A stretch of 64,000 bases of DNA from Sipunculus nudus (GCA_026874595.1 JAPPUL010000084.1:419001-483000); one strand, 5' to 3'. Shown: positions 1-10,006, counted from the first letter of the stretch. Translations and numbers: made by a program. Notes: a model not told the origin generated them from the sequence alone.

Positions 1-1
1 A

Positions 2-1242
2 GCAAATCTCGCATTAGTTGTTATGCTTTTTACCGCAGATATTGGAACGGAGCATGGGCTAAGCTTTGCTGTCTTTTTGCGTGCGCCTTTTGGAACTGTA
101 GGAACGCATTTACCATCAGTTTCTCGTGGTATTGTTGCTGCGATATGATTTGGTATACAAACCTATTTGGGGGCCCTCGCATTAAATGGTATTGTCAATT
201 ACATCACAGGCTTTGATAGCTGGATATTTTGGTATGCTATTTTTGCCATTGTTCAAATTGTGAATACCGCTATGGGCATTAAGGCTGTGGAGCGCTTAGC
301 AACGATTGCAGCCCCCGCCATTATCGTGATTTCAATTTGAATGTATTATACTTTAGAAAATGTTGCCGAAGTGAAAGGTGTAAATATTTGGACTTTTGCA
401 GGCAGCGACGATATTAGCATTTTTATTCTATTTGTAACAAATATGTCTTTTTGGTCTGCTTTGGCTGTGGATATTCCTAATTAAACCCGTTATTTGCACA
501 CAGAATCTGGTGCGAAAAGTTTTTATAAAAGAAACAAAAAAGCTATTATTGCTCAGTTCTTAGGTTGCCTCTCACACAAGCATGGGTTGGCGTGATTGGC
601 GCAATTTCATTTATGGCTGCAGGTGACTGGAACCCAATTAATGTTATTCAGGCCGAAGGCACGGGCATTGTTTTAATTATATTACTGATATTGGTTATTC
701 TTGCGCAATGGTCTACAAATACGGCGGCCAACTTAATTCCGGCAACCTTAGCTTTTGTAAATGCTGGTGCACCAAAAGTGAATTACACCCTTGGCTTAAT
801 CATTGCAGGCATTATCGGAACATTATCATTCCCATGGCTGATCTTAGATCATCTCTTTACCTATTTAGGCTTTTATGGCGCCATTTTATCGGCTGTTGGC
901 GGCATTATGATTTGTGATTATTTCATCATTAGAAAGCGTCAACTCAATGTGCCTGAGCTGTTTAAAGAAGATGGTCAATATACTTATGCCAATGGTTTTA
1001 ATCCGGCAGCATTAATTGCGTGGGTTATAGGCAGCGCAGCCGCAATCTACTCTATCCAGTTCGCTTATATTATCGGCTTCCCTGTTGCTTTTATTATTTA
1101 TTATATTTTGATGAAATTTTGGATATTAGAAAAACACCCACAAGCCGAGGTTACATCTCCTTCTGAAGCTGATTATTTAGCAACATCTGTTGGTAAGAGC
1201 TGGGGTTTTTCCGATGGAAAAATCACACGTCAATCCAATTAA
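2..1242 (+). pseudogene. Broken NCS1-family nucleobase/ureide permease, 5' end outside window
   Basis: The translation reads as a purine/pyrimidine/allantoin:cation symporter of the inner membrane. Visible NCS1 features are a G-x-E-H-G-L-S-F segment, an R-A-P-F-G motif, the FGIQT motif after about residue 48, and a run of hydrophobic helices to the C-terminus. Four lesions break it: TGA at 146-148, TGA at 338-340, TAA at 482-484 and a one-base frameshift near 570 (a lost T before LPLTQAW). Both TGA codons sit where the family usually has Trp, but the rest of the gene uses TGG. It lies upstream of amidase and deacetylase remnants, as expected for a ureide or pyrimidine nitrogen-scavenging cluster. 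The family call is firm. The substrate is inferred. Confidence 0.8.
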
Positions 1243-1284
1243 TAATGAAACGGATTATAACCCATTAATGCAGGAGCCCATATT

Positions 1285-2675
1285 TTGAAACTAAGAACAA
1301 AAATTCAAACTCTTGATGATATGATGTATGCTTTAATCAGCGGTAATGCAAATTCATATATGTTTTTAGATGAAGCGATAAAAAATGCTCAGACCGCTGA
1401 ATTTATGTTCACTCAAATACAAGCGGATGAGGCAAAAAAATGGTTAGAAAAAGCCTACAGCACAGGCATGTGTCATAGCTTGGATCGACCTTTATTTGGT
1501 ATTCCTTTTGTTTTAAAAGATGTATTTGCACAAAAAGGATACAAAAACCAAGGAGCAAGCTTCGCCCTTGAAAATGTAGCTGAAGAAGAATATGACAGCA
1601 TGGTTGTTCATATTTTAAATGATGCTGGCATGTATTGTATGGGCCGTACAAATATGAGTGAATTTGCATTTTCTGGCGTGGGATATAATCCACATTTTGG
1701 CACCGCTCAAAATGTTTGGTCACAAGATGAACCGCTAATTCCAGGCGGTTCATCTTCAGGATCAGCCATTGCCGTTGCTCAGGGTGTTGCACCTGTTGGT
1801 ATCGGTAGTGATACATCTGGCTCTATTCGTATTCCTGCGGCATTAAATGGCCTTGTTGGGTTTAAGCCAACTTCTATGCGAATATCTAAAAAAGGTATGT
1901 TTGCTTTATCGCCAAGCCTAGATACCGTTGGGACGATGACACATAGCGTAAAAGATTTATTTCTGCTCTTAAAAATATTTGGCTTTAATTTAGATGAAAA
2001 TCCAAAACAAAAAGAAAAACCCGAATTTGTTGTTCCAAAAAATCTGGATCAATTTGGCATAGACAAACGGATTTTAGCAAATTTTGAAAACCATATTACG
2101 AAGATCACCAAAAGTGGATATTCTGTTGAATATTCCGAAATTAAATCTTTTCACTCTATTTTAAAATTATTTAATCAATTCAATATGCTACGCTTGTGGC
2201 TATTGAAGCTTATATGAATTTAATGCCTTTGTTTAACAAATATGGTGAAAAGCAAGTAGATCCATTCATTTTGAAACGCTTAAAACAACAAGAAGGATGT
2301 AAGGCAAAAAATTTCGTTCATTTATTGCAAAAACGAAGCGAGTTGATGAATCAAGTTCAAACAGAGATTGATGGTAGGCTTCTTTTGATGCCAACAACGG
2401 CAATACGAGCTGTTCCGATCGCCGAGATTGAAAGTAGCTTAGCAAACTTCATGAAGATCAATAAAAATATTTTAAAGCTTACAATGTTAGGAAGCTTTTT
2501 AGATATGCCAAGCTTGGCATTACCGACAGGTATTTCAGATGGAGCTCACCCGGATTCAATCATGATTTCAGGTGTTACCAACTCTGATGAAAAAGTGCTT
2601 TTTGCGGTAAAAGATTTAGCGGCTATTTTCACCAAAGATAGACCTATAAATAATTTACGCTTAAGCCAAAATTAG
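1285..2675 (+). pseudogene. Broken amidase-signature hydrolase (AtzE/AtzF-like)
   Basis: The protein belongs to the amidase signature family, cytoplasmic hydrolases of amide or allophanate-type substrates. The glycine/serine-rich core is clear: GGSSSGSAIAVA, then GSDTSGSIRIPAA. With the upstream conserved Lys in VLKDVF this gives the Ser-cisSer-Lys triad. The first frame starts at TTG 1285, eight bases after an AGGAG at 1272-1276, and stops at 2217. A frameshift near 2187 moves the rest into another frame, where translation continues to 2675 (from YATLVAIEAY). Joined length is about 460 residues, normal for the family. It probably worked with the flanking permease and deacetylase in nitrogen scavenging. 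The exact substrate cannot be read. Confidence 0.8.
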
Positions 2676-2693
2676 AAAAGAAAGGGTATAAAA

Positions 2694-3570
2694 ATGGCTA
2701 AAAAAATATTTGTTGCTTATGGTATCGACGTTGATGCTGTTGCAGGGTGGCTGGGTTCTTACGGAGGCGATGATAGCCCCGATGATATTTCACGCGGTTT
2801 ATTTGCAGGAGAGGTAGGTTCTCCACGTTTATTAAAATTATTTGAAAAACATAAAATAAAAACAACCTGGTTTATACCAGGCCATTCTATAGAAACATTT
2901 CCTGAGCAAATGAATGCTGTTGCCGATGCAGGGCATGAAATAGGTATGCATGGTTATAGCCATGAAAATCCAATTGCCATGACACGTGAACAAGAAACAG
3001 CGATTTTAGATAAATCTATTGATCTAATCACAAAACTTTCAGGCAAGCGGCCAACGGGCTATGTTGCACCTTGGTGGGAATTTAGCCCTGTAACCAACGA
3101 GCTCTTATTAGAGCGCGGCATAAAATATGATCATTCGTTAATGCATCGATTTCCACCCTTATTATGTTCGTGTTGGCGATAGCTGGACAAAAATTGATTA
3201 TTCTCAGCATCCAGACACATGGATGAAACCTTTAGAAAGGGGTTAAGAAACAGATCTGGTAGAAATACCTGCTAACTGGTATTTAGATGATCTCCCTCCA
3301 ATGATGTTCATTAAAAAATCACCAAATTCGCATGGTTTTGTGAACCCACGAGATATTGAGGAAATGTGGCGCGATCAATTTGATTGGGTATATAATGAAT
3401 ATGATTATGCTGTATTCACGATGACGATCCACCCCGATGTTTCGGGGCGACCTCAGGTTTTAGCCATGCATGAAAGGTTAATCCAGCATATTAACAAACA
3501 TGAAGGTGTACAATGGGCTACTTTTGATGAAATCGCAGATGATTTTTTAAAGAACAACCCCAGAAAATGA
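2694..3570 (+). pseudogene. Broken polysaccharide deacetylase-family hydrolase (PuuE-like)
   Basis: This is a NodB-fold metal-dependent deacetylase related to PuuE-type allantoinases and HpdA-like deacetylases. The early Asp pair (GIDVDAV), the TTWFIPGHS strand and the metal-site motif [14 protein letters not shown] are all present, followed by the W-E-F-S segment and the late T-I-H-P-D motif. A one-base loss near 3147 ends the first frame at 3182. Translation in the new frame then meets TAA at 3244-3246 and resumes to 3570. Total length, about 290 residues, fits the family. It sits 18 bp after the amidase remnant and 10 bp before the next gene, consistent with a former operon. Confidence 0.75.
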
Positions 3571-3580
3571 GGAGAAAATA

Positions 3581-3886
3581 ATGTGCGGCTTATGTGGTGC
3601 TTTTGGCCAAAAAATGCATTGGTCTGATGATGTTGACCAACACAAAAAAAGCCCTGTCAATACGCATGTAAGTCGCATTCAGCGCATGCAAAGAATAAGT
3701 ATTTTAAACACTTATCTAAACCCAAAAAAGATCAAAATCCGTGATTGGCAGAATGTTCATTATATTTTAGAAAATACAACTGGACGCATAGAAATTGCTG
3801 AAGATATTTTTGATATATGGGTTAAAGTTGAACATATATTAGGCTATCCATTTGATCCGTTGGAATTAAAAGATGGAAAAAATTAA
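3581..3886 (+). CDS. Small conserved protein beside a CobW GTPase
   Basis: A 101-residue soluble protein beginning MCGLCGAFGQ. The N-terminal CxxC could bind metal. It then has HWSDD and a basic RIQRMQR stretch, with no signal peptide or membrane segment. It starts at ATG with a GGAG ribosome site seven bases upstream. Its stop at 3884-3886 overlaps the ATG of the CobW gene at 3873, suggesting translational coupling. It is the only apparently intact reading frame in the decayed left block. I do not recognise a named family. A role with the CobW metallochaperone in maturing a metallo-hydrolase is only inferred from context. Confidence 0.6.
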   Translation: MCGLCGAFGQKMHWSDDVDQHKKSPVNTHVSRIQRMQRISILNTYLNPKKIKIRDWQNVHYILENTTGRIEIAEDIFDIWVKVEHILGYPFDPLELKDGKN

Positions 3887-4876
3887 AAAGATTCCAATTA
3901 CGATTATCACAGGGTTTTTAGGCTCTGGTAAAACGACGATTTTGCGTAACACTTTAGAGCATGAGGGATATGGCCATACAGCGATCTTAGTCAATGAATT
4001 TGGCGAAGTGGCATTGACCAACATCTGATGGAAAGCATTGCCTCTGATATCGTTTTATTGGATTCAGGATGTGTCTGCTGCCAGATTCATAGAGAGCTAC
4101 AAGATGCGATTTTAGATTTATATACAAAACGAGAAAATCATGATATTCCTCCTTTTAAAAGAATTATCATTGAAACAACGGGCTTAGCAGAACCTGGCCC
4201 TATTGCGTCTACCATATTTTCAGACCCTGTTTTATCCAATCATTTTCAGCTTAAAAATATTGTAACCGTTGTGGATGCACAATTGAGCTCTCAAATTGCT
4301 GATATCCGTGAAGAATGGGTAAAACAAGTGGCCGCCGCAAATGTCATTTACCTTTCAAAAACAAACCTCATCAAAGATGATGCAACAGACATATTAGATA
4401 TTGTACATAAAATCAACCCGACCGCTCAGATTATATCCGCAAAAGAAGCTCAAAAATTGAGTTCTATTCTTTTTAATGAACTGCCTGACTTGGCTTCATC
4501 TTACAAAAACAATCAGCTTCCGCATCAGACTCAAAACAGCATCTCTGACGCTCAGCATACACATATTTCAGAAGAAAATGGCATAAGCTCTTTTATTTTA
4601 AATTTCGATCAAGATATGGATTGGGTCCGTTTTGGGTTTTGGTTTTCAGCAATGCTCCAAGCCTATGGCACACAAATTTTAAGGGTCAAAGACATCTTGA
4701 ATATTGGTGATAATAAAATCATTTCATTCAATGCTGTACAACATATTGTTTATCCGCCATCATTACTGCAAGAAACACCTAAAGGTTGGAAAGGATCTCA
4801 ACTGGTTTTTATCGTTCATAATCTATCCTCCCAAAAGGTCATTCATTCATTTGAACATTTTATCATTCATAATTAG
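3873..4876 (+). pseudogene. Broken CobW/P47K-family GTPase metallochaperone
   Basis: The N-terminus carries the G3E GTPase P-loop GFLGSGKTT. This is followed by VNEFGEV and the metal-binding C-x-C-C motif in SGCVCCQ, then the ETTGLAEP switch region. Such proteins deliver zinc or cobalt to metalloenzymes in the cytoplasm. The ATG at 3873 overlaps the previous gene. A single base is missing near 4010, where GEVGIDHQ should be read, so the P-loop half stops at 4026 and the remainder is only open from about 4028. The C-terminal CobW_C domain ends at 4876. Apart from the single frameshift it looks complete, at about 333 residues. Confidence 0.8.
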
Positions 4877-4890
4877 TAAATAAGTTCGCC

Positions 4891-6068
4891 TTGGCTCAAG
4901 ATAAAAAAGAAAAAGCACCAATAGCAAAAAAGAATAAAGCACCATCATTAAAATCACCTAAGGTCACTTTACGTGTTTTAGGTACAAAAGTTACTCTTTT
5001 AGAACCTTTGCGTAAGGCCGCAGAGAAAGACTTAAATATTCGCTTAGAATACATTCCGAAAGATGGAACCGATGCTCAATCTACCGCGGCTTTATCGCCA
5101 GAAAGTTTTGATATCTATGATCAATGGTTTCATGATATTGACATGATTTGGCCAACCTCTTCTTTACAAGCTATCGATGTTAATCGCATAAATTCTTGTA
5201 ATAAGATTAGTAAATTACCCCATATTACTAAAAAAAGATTTGGTCAGCTTGTCCCAGAAATATCATTGGGAAGCATACCTCTTAAACGGCTTTATGTTCA
5301 ATATAATGATGAGCTTGGAGAGGCTGAAAGTGAAAAAATTAGCCTGTTGCCAACAGTGCATAATGCAGATAGCTTTGCTGTCATTAATGGGAAGGGAAAT
5401 CAAAAAATTGATAGCTGGTCCAGCTTACCTCAAGAGAAAGCTGGGTATGGTATCGGCCTACAATATGATGCTTCTATAGGCGCATTAGATGCCATTATGT
5501 CTTTTAAATCTTAAAATATTTTAAACTGCCAAGATATAGGAAATTTATCTTTAGAAGAAATTGATGAATTCACCCTACAGCTAAAATCCATCATTCAACG
5601 CCACCGTAAAAAACCCAAAATCTTTTTTTGGCGTGAAGGCAAAATAGTTATGGCACAAGCGAGAAAAGGATCAAAAATATATACCAGCATGTGGTGGTCG
5701 CTCTTTATTGAACTAAAAGCCGCTGGTTGTGACATTCAGCTTGTCACTCCTAAAGAGGGGTATCGTGGTTTGTATGGTGGTTTAGGCATTTCGAAGCATT
5801 TAAGCGGCCCTAAGCTCGAAGCAGCAAAGGCTCAAAGTATCACGATCAATTACCAACCAAGCAGTTCTCCTGCCGATGTGGCACTTTTTTGCTTTCTCAA
5901 TCAGCCAAATCTTTTTCATACAGAATATGCGCGATCATTAGTCAGAAACTACCGTGGCTTCAGCTTCTATTGGGGAGCACATGGACAGAAACGATCATTC
6001 CCGACAATTTCGGTGAAACAATCACGGCTCTACAGTCTTAGCTTGATGAATGGTTTGCCAGCAATAAT
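4891..6068 (+). pseudogene. Broken ABC transporter substrate-binding protein (polyamine-like)
   Basis: A periplasmic binding protein of the spermidine/putrescine type is suggested by the order of segments. These are an early V-T-L-R-V-L-G strand, the PESFDIYD motif, a central EGYRGLYGGLGISKH segment and a late IIPDNFGETITALQS. The TTG start at 4891 lies just after the CobW stop. No signal peptide is seen, so the start may be misplaced or the N-terminus lost. Lesions are TAA at 5512-5514, a frameshift near 5972 (after RGFSFYW) and TAG at 6039-6041. The SBP-like reading ends with LDEWFASNNRL near 6068 and runs directly into an unrelated gene fragment. No permease or ATPase genes are present. 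Confidence 0.55.
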
Positions 6069-6751
6069 AGATTGAAAAATTGCCGGGTTTATTTCTTTCC
6101 TCAAGGACACCGAGTTAGCATCGTTATCAAATACGGCAAGCCATTGAAGCGTGAGCTTAAAATGACAGATGGTGAAACAGAGAGTATTTTTTATAACCCC
6201 CAATGTCATGATCTTTTGATTTACAATTGCGACAGCGATGATGTGAGCGTCAGAGTATCCAGCAAGAAAAAAGGCCAGATAGAAGAATTCTTGCGCTGTG
6301 TAGGGAAGCATGTTTTTGGCAGCGAGGAATACTTCGCTGAGCAAAAGAAGTTTTCGTTAGAAAAATTACGAGATGTTGATAATGCCGCTCATAATTTTGC
6401 CACTACTGATGGCGTCGAAGATGTGAAGCTGGTTGAGATTCATTATGATTGGGGCGGTGAAACTGAAATCGGAAAATCAGGCAACCTTCTCAACACACTG
6501 ATACGAAAAACAGTCAAGACTCTACAAAGCGTGCTGCCATAACTTTTGCCAAGTTCAGCCTGAAGTTTGAGGGGGTGAAAAAAGCAAGGCCGATTGATAT
6601 CCGGGCTGGTAATCGTGCCACGTTCAGTCGTGACGAAGACTTCTTGGTTGTAGAAGATTGGATCACCGATCAAGGGCTAGTTGAAGCAAGAACCCCTAAA
6701 CAGGAGGCAGCGCAATATGTGGAATATGCTCGCGATGCTGCCTCGGCATGA
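6069..6751 (+). pseudogene. Unrecognised gene, N-terminally truncated and frameshifted
   Basis: Translation from about 6072 gives KNCRVYFFPQGHRVSIVIKY and continues to a TAA at 6540. After a shift near 6535 it continues in another frame (TFAKFSLKFEG, then IDIRAGNRATF and WITDQGLVE) to TGA at 6749. It is hydrophilic, rich in beta-type segments, with no signal or membrane helix, and at least 220 residues long. The start is fused to the end of the binding-protein remnant with no spacer, so the N-terminus appears deleted. Its 3' end overlaps the start of the following gene at 6717, so the two were probably co-translated partners. I do not recognise the family. Confidence 0.5.
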
Positions 6752-7765
6752 ACATAACCATGCATTCTTAATTAAGCACTTTGGTGACGCTGAAGTAATA
6801 AAATCTTGGTTCGATAGCACGACGGCTTTTGATGAACAGTTGCATTGCGACCATGGTTATTGCGGTGGAAGACGTATTTGTGAAATGCCTGACGGAAAAA
6901 TACTGGCGGTTTGCAATGATGACACCACCTCCTGTCCGGACTTGCACATTTCAAACAATGACAGACGGCTACATATTCTTAGCCTCAAAAAGATTGCCAG
7001 CTTAATCGCAGAGTCTAGGAATGAGATTTCAGTTTTAAAGGACGTACAGGCCATTGACGGCTCTTCAAACTGTATAAGAGGTCACTATATCCCCAGAGGT
7101 ATTATTCGTTATCCAGTAATTTTTGGGATAGATATTTATGATAGTGATCTTGAAAGTATAATCAACCATGTGATTGGGCTTGATGGATCAGCCATCTTGC
7201 TTCTGCCATCCATCGACAACATCAGCCAATCCAAAATTAATGCCATCAGAGCTAAAGGCTCTGCTTTGATTGGTCTGCAGTATTTGGCTATACAGACACG
7301 CTTATCGATGCCACGAAAGCATTAGAGGAACTTTCTGCCTTCCATGAAAATCAGGAAGACCCAATGCCAGAAGTGAGCTGTGTCTTATTTCCAACCCTAG
7401 CCGATGCAGAGTGGTCCAATATTACGATTAAGTTTACTGATGAGCATACGGTTCGTGTTACATGCAGCACTGGTAACAATAGGGTTTCTCAAGTTTATAA
7501 TTTTACCCAGATGGGCATGGCAGATGGCCGAACGGCATCTCCCAATAAACAATGGAATCTGCTGGAAGGTTTTGCAGATGAGCAAGACCAGTTCATATGG
7601 GACAACCCAAAAGCCAACCGTAACTAGAAAAAGCAAAAACAAGAGCTTAAGAAGGTCTTTCAAAAGTTCTTCGGCATATATGACAGCGATCCATTTGAGG
7701 ATTACAAAGATCACAAAAACCGGGTTTGCTATCACTCTAAGTTTCATATCTCACCTGATGAGTGA
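6717..7765 (+). pseudogene. Unrecognised cysteine-containing protein, frameshifted
   Basis: The likely ATG at 6717 has AGGAGG ten bases upstream, inside the preceding gene. The N-terminal third has a Cys/His cluster (CDHGYCGGRRIC, then VCNDD and TTSCPDL) that could be a zinc site, followed by a helical LKKIASLIAESRN region. The first frame stops at 7325. A shift near 7285 continues it as TDTLIDATKALEELS, with an in-frame TAG at 7625-7627, and the end is near TGA 7763-7765. Restored length would be about 350 residues. A good terminator follows at 7834. No family was recognised. The pairing with the previous gene suggests a two-gene module of unknown role. Confidence 0.5.
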
Positions 7766-7833
7766 CAATGACAGGCATAGACTGGTGCGAAATGATCAAT
7801 TGCGAAACCTTTGATTTCCCATGACTAAAAGCT

Positions 7834-7866
7834 CCGTACTTCACTTTTTCAAGTACGGTGTTTTTC
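7834..7866 (+). terminator. Intrinsic terminator after the decayed block
   Basis: CCGTACTT at 7834-7841 pairs perfectly with AAGTACGG at 7851-7858 across a nine-base loop. TGTTTTT follows. It points rightward and closes the last plus-strand gene of the left block. Confidence 0.75.
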
Positions 7867-7942
7867 AGGAAAGGGGCATATATAGGAGAAAAATTAGAGA
7901 AAAATGGGGTGTTTTATAAAGAGCAAGTCAATCGCAAACAGC

Positions 7943-7969
7943 AAAAAAACCCACAAATGCTGGGCTTTT
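7943..7969 (-). terminator. Terminator downstream of tRNA-Ser(GCU)
   Basis: Read on the minus strand, AAAAGCCCA and TGGGTTTTT form a nine-pair stem (one G-U) with a short loop, ending in a run of T. It lies about 45 bases beyond the encoded CCA end of the tRNA. Because both arms are A/T-tailed, it could also act weakly on the plus strand. Confidence 0.55.
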
Positions 7970-8013
7970 GAGGCTATGCCATTTCAGGCATATGAAAGTT
8001 CGTTTGGTGTTAA

Positions 8014-8103
8014 TGGCGGAGAGAGAGGGATTCGAACCCTCGGTACCAATATAGGTACAACTGCTTAGCAGGCAGCCCTGATCGACCACTCCAGCACCTC
8101 TCC
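8014..8103 (-). tRNA. tRNA-Ser (anticodon GCU), CCA encoded
   Basis: The minus strand folds as a class II tRNA. The acceptor GGAGAGG pairs with TCTCTCC (one G-U). The anticodon loop reads CTGCTAA, giving GCU, and a long variable arm follows. The T arm is GAGGG-TTCGAAT-CCCTC, followed by discriminator G and an encoded CCA at 8014-8016. The other two tRNA genes in the window lack encoded CCA. That difference is the main reason to suspect this gene belongs to the left block. Confidence 0.93.
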
Positions 8104-8123
8104 TTAAAGACTATTTCATAAAA

Positions 8124-8208
8124 CGGAAGGAGTGGGATTCGAACCCACGGTGAGTTGCCCCACAACGATTTTCAAGACCGCCTCCTTAAACCACTCGGAC
8201 ATCCTTCC
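8124..8208 (-). tRNA. tRNA-Ser (anticodon UGA), no encoded CCA
   Basis: The minus strand gives acceptor GGAAGGA/TCCTTCC, anticodon loop TTGAAAA with anticodon UGA, a long variable arm typical of serine tRNAs and T loop GGTTCGAATCC. The discriminator is G and the next bases are TTT, so CCA must be added by the nucleotidyltransferase. It is 20 bp from the neighbouring tRNA-Ser and 25 bp downstream of the hypothetical gene ending at 8234. Confidence 0.93.
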
Positions 8209-8233
8209 TCTTCATACAAAAACTTACTCAAGC

Positions 8234-8608
8234 TTACTCTTGCAACTTCACTATCAAGCTTGCCACCATCGGTAATGGATTGTCCGTATCATAAAATCCA
8301 CGGTATCTTACAAGCTCCCCTTTTGAGAAAAAGTATTCCTTACTCGCTTGTTGTAAATATCTTGCTTCTACCTTTGTCTCCATATGTTTATCCGAAGGAT
8401 CTCTTAAGTGCATTATCTTTTCGACAACTGTATGAAATATTACTTCTTTCTCTTCGTTTGGGATTGTTGTTGGAAACGATATCGTAAAATGGCATTCTTC
8501 CTTCGCAACTCCGGATATTACTGTGTTATTCTTTTTATAGCTCCTATTTAAATCTTCCATTAACATTCGGCTCGTTGTGCTTATAACCAAATCTGTCATC
8601 CCTATCAT
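8234..8608 (-). CDS. Hypothetical protein downstream of PilZ gene
   Basis: A 124-residue soluble protein, MIGMTDLVISTTSRM at the N-terminus, mixed alpha/beta, with no signal peptide, membrane helix or Cys motif. It lies 48 bp after the PilZ gene on the same strand and 25 bp before tRNA-Ser, so it is likely co-transcribed with the PilZ gene. I do not recognise a family. Its even charge, normal codon use and good spacing support a real gene. A function in the same c-di-GMP-related pathway as its neighbour would be guesswork. Confidence 0.6.
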   Translation of the reverse strand: MIGMTDLVISTTSRMLMEDLNRSYKKNNTVISGVAKEECHFTISFPTTIPNEEKEVIFHTVVEKIMHLRDPSDKHMETKVEARYLQQASKEYFFSKGELVRYRGFYDTDNPLPMVASLIVKLQE

Positions 8609-8656
8609 ATATATAACTCCTTTAATTTTATCAACTATTACTTTTTTCTTAAATCC

Positions 8657-9757
8657 TTATTTATCTCGTTTAAGCCTCTCTATATATCCTTTAATCATAT
8701 CAAATCCCTCCTCATCTCCTCCTGTAAATATTAAGCCCACATGAGAGCTATATTCATCTATACTCTGTCTATAAACAACATTTCCACGAAACCAATATCT
8801 TCTAACCTTATCCGCAGAAAATACTATATCAAACCCAATCTCCTCATTCTCATTAAAATACTTGTTTAATACATCATCTTTTATATGTAACTGTATACCG
8901 CCTTTACTTACGTCAAGTACCTCTTCTTCTACCTCATGCTTCTCTTGAACCTTCTCTTTCAAAGCATCTACAAAATCATGCGATAATACATATAGCTTTG
9001 ACACTACTTCCTCAAGTACTATATCTTCTTCTAAGAAGTTTAGCTTTATATAGCCTATTGACTCTCTATCATACATACTAAAATATGTTTCTATTGGATA
9101 ATATAATACCGCCTTTGAATCCTCTTCCCGCAGTATATCTTCTGCTCTTTTGCCAAGATATTTGCTTTCTATAAAGTCTTTCTCACTTATTAATACAGAT
9201 CCTTCTTTTCTCTTCCCTCCCCCACTAAAATAATAACTAATATCATGTCTATCCTGTATAAATAAAATCTTTTTATGTTTATAAATTAGTTTGCTTTCCT
9301 CCCCATCTTCACTCCCATATGTATTTATACTTGCTCTACTATAATATTTTAAAAGCTTTGAGGTATAATAGCCAAATATCTCTTTTATCTCTTCTGAGGC
9401 ATTCTCAAGGCTCTTCAATGAGTCTTTATTAAGCAACTTGAAATTACCAACACTAAGTCCCTTCCCGCTATTCTTATAACGGCCCTCACTACGTCCATCT
9501 GTTGTTATACTCATTACTAAAGGCTCTACTATATAGGACACAAAGCTTAGTTTATGTGTATATCTAAATTCAATCTCTATATAATAACCTGTTCTATGTT
9601 TTGAACAAAGTACTAAATTCTTACTTACATTATGAGCTATTGGTAAAAATACTTTTATATCTTTATAGTCCAATATCTCCAAGATTATAGGATTTTTAGG
9701 CTTTTTAAGCTTAGTCTTTAAGTAAAGCTTATTAGTCTTTAAAAACCCAGATAGCAT
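8657..9757 (-). CDS. PilZ-domain protein, DUF1577-like
   Basis: This 366-residue cytoplasmic protein has a C-terminal PilZ-type beta barrel from about residue 275. The signature LDVSKGGIQLHI matches the PilZ D-x-S-x-G-G motif. W-F-R-G-N-V-V-Y-R and H-V-G-L-I-F-T-G segments follow, as in YcgR-type domains. PilZ domains bind cyclic di-GMP. The long N-terminal half lacks recognised motifs. Its length and layout resemble the DUF1577/PilZ proteins I know from Leptospira, which supports a spirochaete origin. The usual upstream R-x-x-x-R c-di-GMP motif is not evident, so ligand binding should not be assumed. Part of the gene is Lys/Glu-rich (residues 240-275). Confidence 0.7.
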   Translation of the reverse strand: MLSGFLKTNKLYLKTKLKKPKNPIILEILDYKDIKVFLPIAHNVSKNLVLCSKHRTGYYIEIEFRYTHKLSFVSYIVEPLVMSITTDGRSEGRYKNSGKGLSVGNFKLLNKDSLKSLENASEEIKEIFGYYTSKLLKYYSRASINTYGSEDGEESKLIYKHKKILFIQDRHDISYYFSGGGKRKEGSVLISEKDFIESKYLGKRAEDILREEDSKAVLYYPIETYFSMYDRESIGYIKLNFLEEDIVLEEVVSKLYVLSHDFVDALKEKVQEKHEVEEEVLDVSKGGIQLHIKDDVLNKYFNENEEIGFDIVFSADKVRRYWFRGNVVYRQSIDEYSSHVGLIFTGGDEEGFDMIKGYIERLKRDK

Positions 9758-9977
9758 ATGGACTATATAATCCCTATTTTTAATAAGACGGGTCTTTTCT
9801 ATTACGCTAATGGCTCATTCCTCCGTAAGTATACGATCTATCAAAATAAAACCATTTATAATATGATTTGTGTAATATCTTAAGAATAGCTATCAAGACA
9901 TCATACGACAAGACAAAAAATATATATAATATAAAAACATAGCTCTAAACGCATTAAGCTACATAAAGCCTTTTTAA

Positions 9978-10006
9978 TTGACTTTATAGCCCTTTCTATT
10001 TAGACT
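9978..10006 (+). promoter_or_regulatory. Candidate sigma-70 promoter for the MetH/MTHFR fusion gene
   Basis: TTGACT at 9978-9983 and TAGACT at 10001-10006 are separated by 17 bases. The -10 box matches the consensus at four of six positions. It sits 30 bp before the GTG start. No SAM or cobalamin riboswitch structure was recognised in the 278-bp gap 9758-10035. Confidence 0.35.

Noticed and set aside
2-1242. UGA-as-tryptophan genetic code in the left block
   Set aside because: TGG is used for the other Trp residues, and TAA/TAG stops and frameshifts occur in the same genes.
4010-4030. Programmed frameshift in the CobW gene
   Set aside because: No slippery sequence, and neighbouring genes carry unrelated lesions. 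Simple decay is more likely.
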